Below the pieces are notes generated by a model, which was not told the DNA's origin, ran no database searches, and was given only the letters and a program-made list of their open reading frames with translations. DNA of 64,000 bases from Vitellaria paradoxa. Taxonomy: Eukaryota; Streptophyta; Magnoliopsida; Ericales; Sapotaceae. Numbering within the stretch: position 1 is the stretch's first letter; each line of letters starts with the position of its first letter. A program made the translations under genes and the position numbers. The stretch is from contig CM034241.1 in NCBI GenBank assembly GCA_019916065.1, positions 19,359,541 to 19,423,540 on the forward strand. The letters run 5' to 3'. Of this stretch, positions 59,304 to 64,000 are shown one piece after another.

Positions 59304-60054
59304 TTTTATTAGGAAAAAACTGCAAAAAGATTTCTTTTCTTAATTTTATTTCTTTGAACACAAGATAAGTTAAAAAAATTAAAAAATATAAACCAGAACC
59401 AGGCATAAGCAAAGCACCAAAAGGACAAGCACGTTGAACTCATCTAATAAAGATAAGATTCAGCACCTCTGTGATTGTCAAAGAAACATCAATGAGCACA
59501 AGAGAAGCCTTTCCAACTGGAATTTCAGGATCATTTCTTTCCTGATTTCCCAAACGAAGATATTTAAGGACCCTATTGATTGGTAAAACTAAATAGTTGC
59601 GATTTTGAGCCCATGTAGATACTATTTCATTATCATTAGCCATCTCACTAATGCCATCCTCAAAAATCTAGAATAATCATGAAGGTAGAAACAAGTAAAA
59701 ATAAATTAATATCTAATAAGCTGGTTAATAAAATAAAAAGTAATTATTATCATCATGTCTCCATAAAGCATTTGAAGCATATGCAAATGCATAAAATTAA
59801 CAAGTGTCAAAACATACCTCAACCCATTCCTCGGGACCAAGATTCCCACTTCTTATCCAACTTCCATGGAAGACGGTTAAAGTCATGGCAAATAGCAAGC
59901 CGCTCAAGTTGCTACGACTACAATAAGAATTTAAATATTTTAGTCCTAATTCCATGGAATTTCATGATACATAATAAATAACAGCAGACAGTAAGATGCT
60001 ATATTTTAAGCTACCTACCCCAGCATGCCAGCCCATCAAAAAGAGCATAAATGT

Positions 60055-60066
<12 letters not shown>

Positions 60067-60119
<53 letters not shown>
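60067..60119. repeat. (GA)n microsatellite in a VPS13 intron
   Basis: About 53 bases of AG repeats with one interruption, preceded by short TAGA repeats. The minus-strand 70-codon frame across it reads a Ser/Leu run and is not a gene. Confidence 0.85.
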
Positions 60120-60280
60120 TTCATGTTCATTATGCAGGACAAATGAAAGAAGATGGTGCTAACCTTTCGTAATCTATCCAAAGCATCACCTGTATCAAAG
60201 GTTTCATTCCCTTGCTCATCCATAGTAATAGCAACAAGCTTTGCTAGAGTGACAGCATGAGAAAATGGATGTTGTGGATA

Positions 60281-60654
60281 TGTAAGATGATAGAGAATAA
60301 AGCCAAGAAAGAGAAATAGAGAGAGAAAAGAAGTTTAGGAGAGAGGGAAGAAAGAAGAAGAGGGGAGGGAAAACAAGCCACGAGACTTCAACAACTTAAA
60401 TTTTCATATTTATCAATGTATCAAACCCTAATCATCATAAGCCTTTAAATAGGTTAATACATTCTCAAGATTACTAAAAATAAAGCAAAATCAAATATTC
60501 TAATAAATCCTTCTTAAAATAAATCTAAATAAAATTTGCCTTAAATAAAATAAATCTTTATTAGAATAAGGTAGAATCCTTATATAAAATGTAATCCTAA
60601 TAAAATAAAATTCTAATAATAATTATTTCATATTTTTTTTTCGCTTTCGCATCA
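60281..60654 (-). repeat. 3' LTR of the compact element
   Basis: Pairs with 61862-62235, starting from 'gatgatagagaataaagcca' and including 'caaaccctaatcatcataag'. Differences are few by eye, so the insertion is younger than the copia element. Confidence 0.85.
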
Positions 60655-60668
60655 TTCTCCACCCCTTA
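60655..60668 (-). other. Polypurine tract of the compact element
   Basis: Minus strand 'taaggggtggagaa' lies directly before the 3' LTR start TGATGCG. Confidence 0.7.
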
Positions 60669-60994
60669 GAAAAACTCGACTTCGTCGAGTTAAAAATTTG
60701 CATACTCCTTCAATCGTCAGGCCACGAAGAAAGCGAGTGTTCAAGCTACTTCAAAAGTTCATGAACATGTGTCAGGAGTGGTAGAAATCTAGTGTATCCA
60801 CAAAGTCTTCCGAAATAGAAATCCCACAATTCAGAAAATAGAACTTGTAGATGTTGGAAGAAGACAAAAAATGGACCAACTTGTGGGAGAAGTTTAGGTG
60901 TAGGAAAGACAAAATCCACAGAAGCACCATAAATTTTAGGCATACCTTTCAACCCGATAGTACCTATAGGGACATCAGTAATATCGCTGGAAAT

Positions 60995-61492
60995 CTATGC
61001 CTCATCAAAAGAAATGACTTCATTAGTAGCAATAATGTCGGTAGTCGCAACAATTTCATCAAGTGGCTTGCCTATGATTTGGTCATCATCTTCATCGTCT
61101 GAAAAATAAAAGTCATCAGGATCAGGCTCATAAATCAACTCTTCGATTTGATCATCATTAGGCTCTCTCTTCACTTCAAAGTGGTCGTCATCAAATTTTC
61201 TATTTGGTTCATCAATTACTTTTGGAATTTCAATAAGGGCACCAAATAGAGAAGCTGAAATTGTGTTCGACTTTGAATTCGATATTTGGTTAGAACAGAG
61301 GTGAATAGGGTTGCTCGGCCAATAGTATTCCTCCCATGTGTCTAACCTCGCGTTCAGTCTTTGAATGGCTTCAGTGAGGGCTGCTATTTGGGTTTGCATT
61401 TGGTTATTGTTTGACTGTACCCAATAGTGTACTGACAATTTCGAATCTGCAAAAATGAACTGTAAGGTGTTCCGAAGCCTCCTAGAAGTCAC
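60995..61492 (-). CDS. Reading frame of the compact element (gag N-terminus-like, truncated)
   Basis: 165 codons, uninterrupted. An N-terminal helical segment contains NNNQMQTQIAALTEAIQRLN with ARLDTWEEYY, which resembles the coiled start of gypsy gag proteins. The C-terminal third is very acidic (DDQIEELIYEPDPDDFYFSD followed by DEDDD). There is no zinc knuckle, protease or polymerase. The frame lies just downstream of a GC-rich CCGGAG/TCGCCGG leader (61500-61700). I infer a gag-derived leftover kept by a non-autonomous element; expression is unknown. Confidence 0.55.
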   Translation of the reverse strand: MTSRRLRNTLQFIFADSKLSVHYWVQSNNNQMQTQIAALTEAIQRLNARLDTWEEYYWPSNPIHLCSNQISNSKSNTISASLFGALIEIPKVIDEPNRKFDDDHFEVKREPNDDQIEELIYEPDPDDFYFSDDEDDDQIIGKPLDEIVATTDIIATNEVISFDEA

Positions 61493-61843
61493 TGGAGATT
61501 TGTCAGAAAATGTCGAAGGTCACCGGAGCTACGCGCGGAGCACAGGTCAGATCGTTGGAGTGTAGTGGTTATTCTAAACTTCGCCGGAGGTCGCAGGAAA
61601 AATCGCCAGAGGTCGCCGGCCGGTCGCCGAAAAGTCACCACAGGTTACTGGAATCACCGACCAGTTTGCCAGAGGTTGGTGATGCCAATGGTGGGGTTCG
61701 CCGGAGTTGGTTACCGCTAAGAATGTACAAAAGTGTACTCGAAAGGTTTGAGAGCATGTAGGCTGCATGTGGTGGCCTATGATTGCAGTTGCGGCTAGGG
61801 TTTGAGATGAACATTGAGTTTTTGTTGATTGTAGATTGATTTT

Positions 61844-61856
61844 CTCTGATACTAAA
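61844..61856 (-). other. Primer binding site of the compact element
   Basis: Minus strand 'tttagtatcagag', a few bases after the 5' LTR, matches the tRNA-Met type TTGGTATCAGAG with one or two changes. Confidence 0.65.
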
Positions 61857-61861
61857 GTTGA

Positions 61862-62235
61862 TGTAGGATGATAGAGAATAAAGCCAAGAAAGAGAAATAG
61901 AGAGAGAGAGAAGAAGTATAGGAGAGAGGAAAGAAAGAAGAAGAGGGGAAGGAAAACGAGCCACAAGACTTCAACAATCCAAATTTTCATATTCATCAAT
62001 GTATCAAACCCTAATCATCATAAGCCTTCAAATAGGTTAATACATTCTTAAGATTACTAAAAATAAAGTAAAATCAAATATTCTAATAAATCCTTCTTAA
62101 AATAAATCTAAATAAAATTTTGCCTAAAATAAAATAAATCTTTAATAGAATAAGGTAAAATCCTTATATAAAATGTAATCTAATAAAATAAACTTCTAAT
62201 AATAATTATTTCATTTTTTTTTCACTTCCGCATCA
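61862..62235 (-). repeat. 5' LTR of the compact element
   Basis: Same length as 60281-60654. On the minus strand it starts TGATGCGGAAGTG and ends CATCCTACA. The frames 61574-61999 and 61635-61964 read through the CT-rich start of this LTR and are not genes. Confidence 0.85.
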
Positions 62236-62242
62236 CGTGGAT

Positions 62243-63150
62243 TGTTAAATAGCAGACAGTACTCAAAAGTTATGACAAGAGAACTAACAGAAAAGTTTTT
62301 TGACAAAACTAATCATCCGTATGCTCAACAAAATGCATAAAGCTGTGTAAATACAAATTTCTACATACCCTTACATAACCAACAATACAGAGTAGTCAAA
62401 AGTAAAATTTAAAATATATACAACGGTAATTTGATATCATTAAAAGACCATCTATTCGTTTCCTGCCAAATTAACCATTCCCAAAAAAAAAAAAAAAATG
62501 AATTAGATGCCAAGCTTTACTTATTATTATTATTTTTTTGCTTACATGAGCCCCCCACCAAACCTCAAAGGCTTGCTTACCCTCCATTTAAAAAGCCGAA
62601 TGCATCCCAAAACTCCTTAGAACAAGACCAATGAAGAAAAGGGTGAAGTAATATGAGCAAACAAGTTCTCATGTATTCAAGGACGAGAGAGAGAGAGAGA
62701 GAGCACTCAAAATATGATACTGCAATGTAAAGGCGGGGAACCTCATGTCTCACATATACCAAGAGCTCAAGTAAAGCATGTGTCTACCAACCTGACAGAA
62801 TCCTCATATCTAAGATGAACATTGCTAATGGAGATCTTAAGATTTCAAAAATTGCAACAATTGATGAACCCAATCAAGAATATCTAGCAGGTGCCTGCGC
62901 CCCCCCAAAAAAAAAGAAAGAAAAAGAAAATCAATTAAATCCCAAAATTGAAAAACTATCAACCAATTCCACTAGTTTACTGCAAGCAGAACATAACTCA
63001 AGGCAAGTTATTAAATTACTCAGACAACTTACTAAAACTTACTCAAGTTTCTTGATGTAACTTCTAACAACTTTCCCATTGACAACCCTATGGAAAAGTA
63101 TTCAATTATCATCACCATCCTTTAACCATTTAATCTTAGCTTTTTTACTC
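62243..63150. other. Sequence upstream of the VPS13 exons, no gene recognised
   Basis: It contains a (GA)n run (62683-62702) and A- and T-runs. No VPS13 exon could be recognised here. The minus-strand phrase HWSCSKEFWDAFGFL near 62580-62640 is weakly LINE-like. Confidence 0.4.
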
Positions 63151-63152
63151 CA

Positions 63153-64000
63153 TTTTTTTTTTGAAAGGTAAAATGTAATATATTATTAAATATAAAAAAA
63201 GATTGTACAAAACAGAAAAGGGATTCGCCTTCCAATTAGAGGCATTTAAAAAAAACATACATAAAAAACAGTCCAAACTGGACTCCAAAACCAAACTGGT
63301 TCCAGACATTTCTCAAGTGACATGAAACAAACTACAAAACTGGTAGTAACAAATGAAAAACTAAGATGGAAACAGTTCCCATCAGCACAAGAAGAAATAG
63401 ATCAGGTTCCCTTCTGTGATGCCATCTTAACCTACCCCAATCAACTCAATCATAGCAATTGCAAACCACAGCAAGCAGGAATCATCCTCCATCAACTACC
63501 TAATCAACCAATAACAGTACCAGCAAGCAACAACTAATCAGCAAGCAAATCCTAAAGGATATCATAAAGCAATTTCTCCACCATGAAGCCTCAAACCATC
63601 AGATTCCATTACAGACAAGGTAACAATGCATCAGACAAATTACCAAAAAAAACAATGCATCAGACAAAATGCATAGAAGGGAGCAACATGCAACAGTCAC
63701 AAAACCAACAATCCCTATGTTGTAGACTTCCATAATGATGCACAATTCAGCCAAACTTAATTCCAACAAAAAGCAATAAACAAGAAACAACCTTCCCATG
63801 TAGTAGATCAGTAATAAGCAATAGTAAAAGCCCAGTACCACTCCCATGCAAGCAAAGCACAAGCAACTACAAAGCTTAGAAAGTGCAACCAGCAGAAATA
63901 CCACTCCCTACTGCAACCAACCATATTAGCAAACTAATAACTAAGCAAGTAGTATAAATTACACTTTCTAGCATACAAAGCATAAGAACCAAGAGTCTTC
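63153..64000 (-). mobile_element. 3' end of a second LINE copy, running out of the window
   Basis: The T-run 63153-63162, followed by 'gaaaggtaaaatgtaatata' and a 'cagtccaaactggactccaa' segment, parallels the LINE end at 46292-46420 ('gaaaagtaaaaaaaatatat', then 'ctgtccagaatgac'). Beyond it lies the same CAGCA/AAC-rich type of sequence. No reverse transcriptase is within the window. Confidence 0.55.

Larger units (their letters stand above)
53016..60240 (-). pseudogene. VPS13: VPS13-family pseudogene (plant VPS13M type), 5' end outside or destroyed
   Basis: Exons on the minus strand keep the order of plant VPS13 proteins. VPS13 is a very large bridge-like lipid-transfer protein at membrane contact sites; the plant forms also carry PH and C2 domains. 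Exons (approximate): 60240-60166, 59917-59818, 59667-59467, 58911-58745, 58500-58382, 57433-57340, 57169-56827, 56451-56338, 55374-55265, 55173-55029, 53919-53433, 53342-53016. Lesions: stop codons at 59912-59914, 57355-57357, 53899-53901 and 53058-53060; frameshifts in the second, fourth, tenth and eleventh exons; donor GT to AT at 53431-53432; acceptor AG to AA at 53343-53344. Two groups of expected exons are absent (55375-56337 and 53920-55028). Loss of splice sites argues against sequencing error. The 3' third of the gene is not seen below 53016, where LINE remains begin. Confidence 0.88.
56827..60240 (-). pseudogene. VPS13: VPS13 pseudogene, 5' exon group
   Basis: Readable segments in order: KLVAITMDEQGNETFDTGDA with LDRLRK and a gt donor; QLERLAICHDF and PWKLDKKWES (stop at its second codon, 1-base shift before GPEEWVE); IFEDGISEMANDNEI with RNDPEIPVGKASLVL and DVSLTITE. 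Next come QYHEWIRLLEVISRYKAYVE (frameshift before LWWRYAVQA), LRRCYIPLYAGSLQLL with DPKVILLW, FLSHAKVESVKSKEEAEQ (Trp to stop before FSFRW), and DDASVGDSSQGPKSLHERF with FAKEEWQAINNLL and GISMGQAVARIININQNE. Several donors and acceptors are still canonical (59817, 59466, 58381, 56826), so splicing of this half was not the first function lost. A plus-strand frame (59050-59303) sits in the intron after the third exon. Confidence 0.85.
60281..62235 (-). mobile_element. Compact LTR retrotransposon (1.96 kb), non-autonomous
   Basis: Two 374-base LTRs (60281-60654, 61862-62235) are closely similar by eye. On the minus strand they begin TGATGCG and end TTACA/CTACA. An initiator tRNA-Met-type primer site adjoins the right LTR and a purine tract adjoins the left. 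The 1.2-kb internal region has one 165-codon frame and no enzyme domains. The hexamer 'gtggat' lies at 60274-60279 and 62237-62242, one base away from each end. The element separates a VPS13 exon from upstream sequence and probably moved with help from a larger relative. Confidence 0.83.

Noticed and set aside
61574..61999. 141- and 109-codon minus-strand frames with long Leu/Ser/Phe runs, signal-peptide-like
   Set aside because: They start in the CT-rich LTR of the compact element and continue into its leader. The hydrophobic run is produced by the GA-rich plus strand.
62577..62762. Minus-strand frame with HWSCSKEFWDAFGFL, possible LINE zinc-binding fragment
   Set aside because: The resemblance to the zf-RVT region is limited to a few residues and there is no neighbouring LINE motif in frame.
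1..64000. A new defence, biosynthetic or other multi-gene system
   Set aside because: No set of intact adjacent genes exists here. All recognisable coding belongs to decayed transposable elements or two dead host genes.

Overview
This window looks like nuclear DNA of a eudicot land plant. It is AT-rich, has long intergenic stretches, and carries plant-type Ty1/copia and Ty3/gypsy chromovirus elements, an L1-type LINE, TTA/TAA-flanked MITEs and a tRNA-derived SINE. The only recognisable host genes are plant-type ones: an LRR receptor-like kinase remnant and a VPS13-family gene. I found no intact protein-coding gene. No bacterial-type operon, CRISPR array, rRNA gene or intact tRNA gene is visible.

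Layout. (1) 1-14 kb: a large inverted-repeat DNA transposon (2656-11143; 9-bp target duplication; Mutator-like by structure). Its left arm is split by a decayed chromovirus with two 2.2-kb LTRs (2714-9692). Both sit among copies of a non-coding repeat unit found at 0.85, 11.1 and 39.8 kb. (2) 14-19.6 kb: diverged tandem repeats and a dead LRR-receptor-kinase fragment. (3) 19651-27115: a structurally complete but mutated copia element on the minus strand, with 5-bp target duplications TGAAA and a MITE inside its 3' LTR. (4) 27.7-31.5 kb: a large inverted duplication around AT-rich foldback-like DNA, with an inverted fragment of the chromovirus LTR in the middle. (5) 31.5-42.5 kb: a SINE with a 16-bp target duplication, a third chromovirus LTR interrupted by another solo LTR, an AT-rich foldback element, two TTA-flanked MITEs and the third copy of the non-coding unit. 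(6) 42.5-52.6 kb: a 3.6-kb solo LTR with perfect ACCTT duplications that holds two tRNA-like segments, then a minus-strand LINE split by a 2.25-kb solo LTR. (7) 53.0-60.3 kb: about a dozen exons of a minus-strand VPS13-family gene. They keep their order but carry premature stops, frameshifts, broken splice sites and missing exons, so this is a pseudogene. (8) 60.3-62.2 kb: a compact LTR retrotransposon inserted at the 5' end of the recognisable VPS13 exons. (9) 63.15 kb to the end: the 3' end of another LINE.

No pathway or gene set works together here. The value of the window lies in its nested-insertion history and in two dead host genes. All coordinates and identities come from reading the sequence by eye. 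Family names rest on motif recognition and structure, not on database searches.
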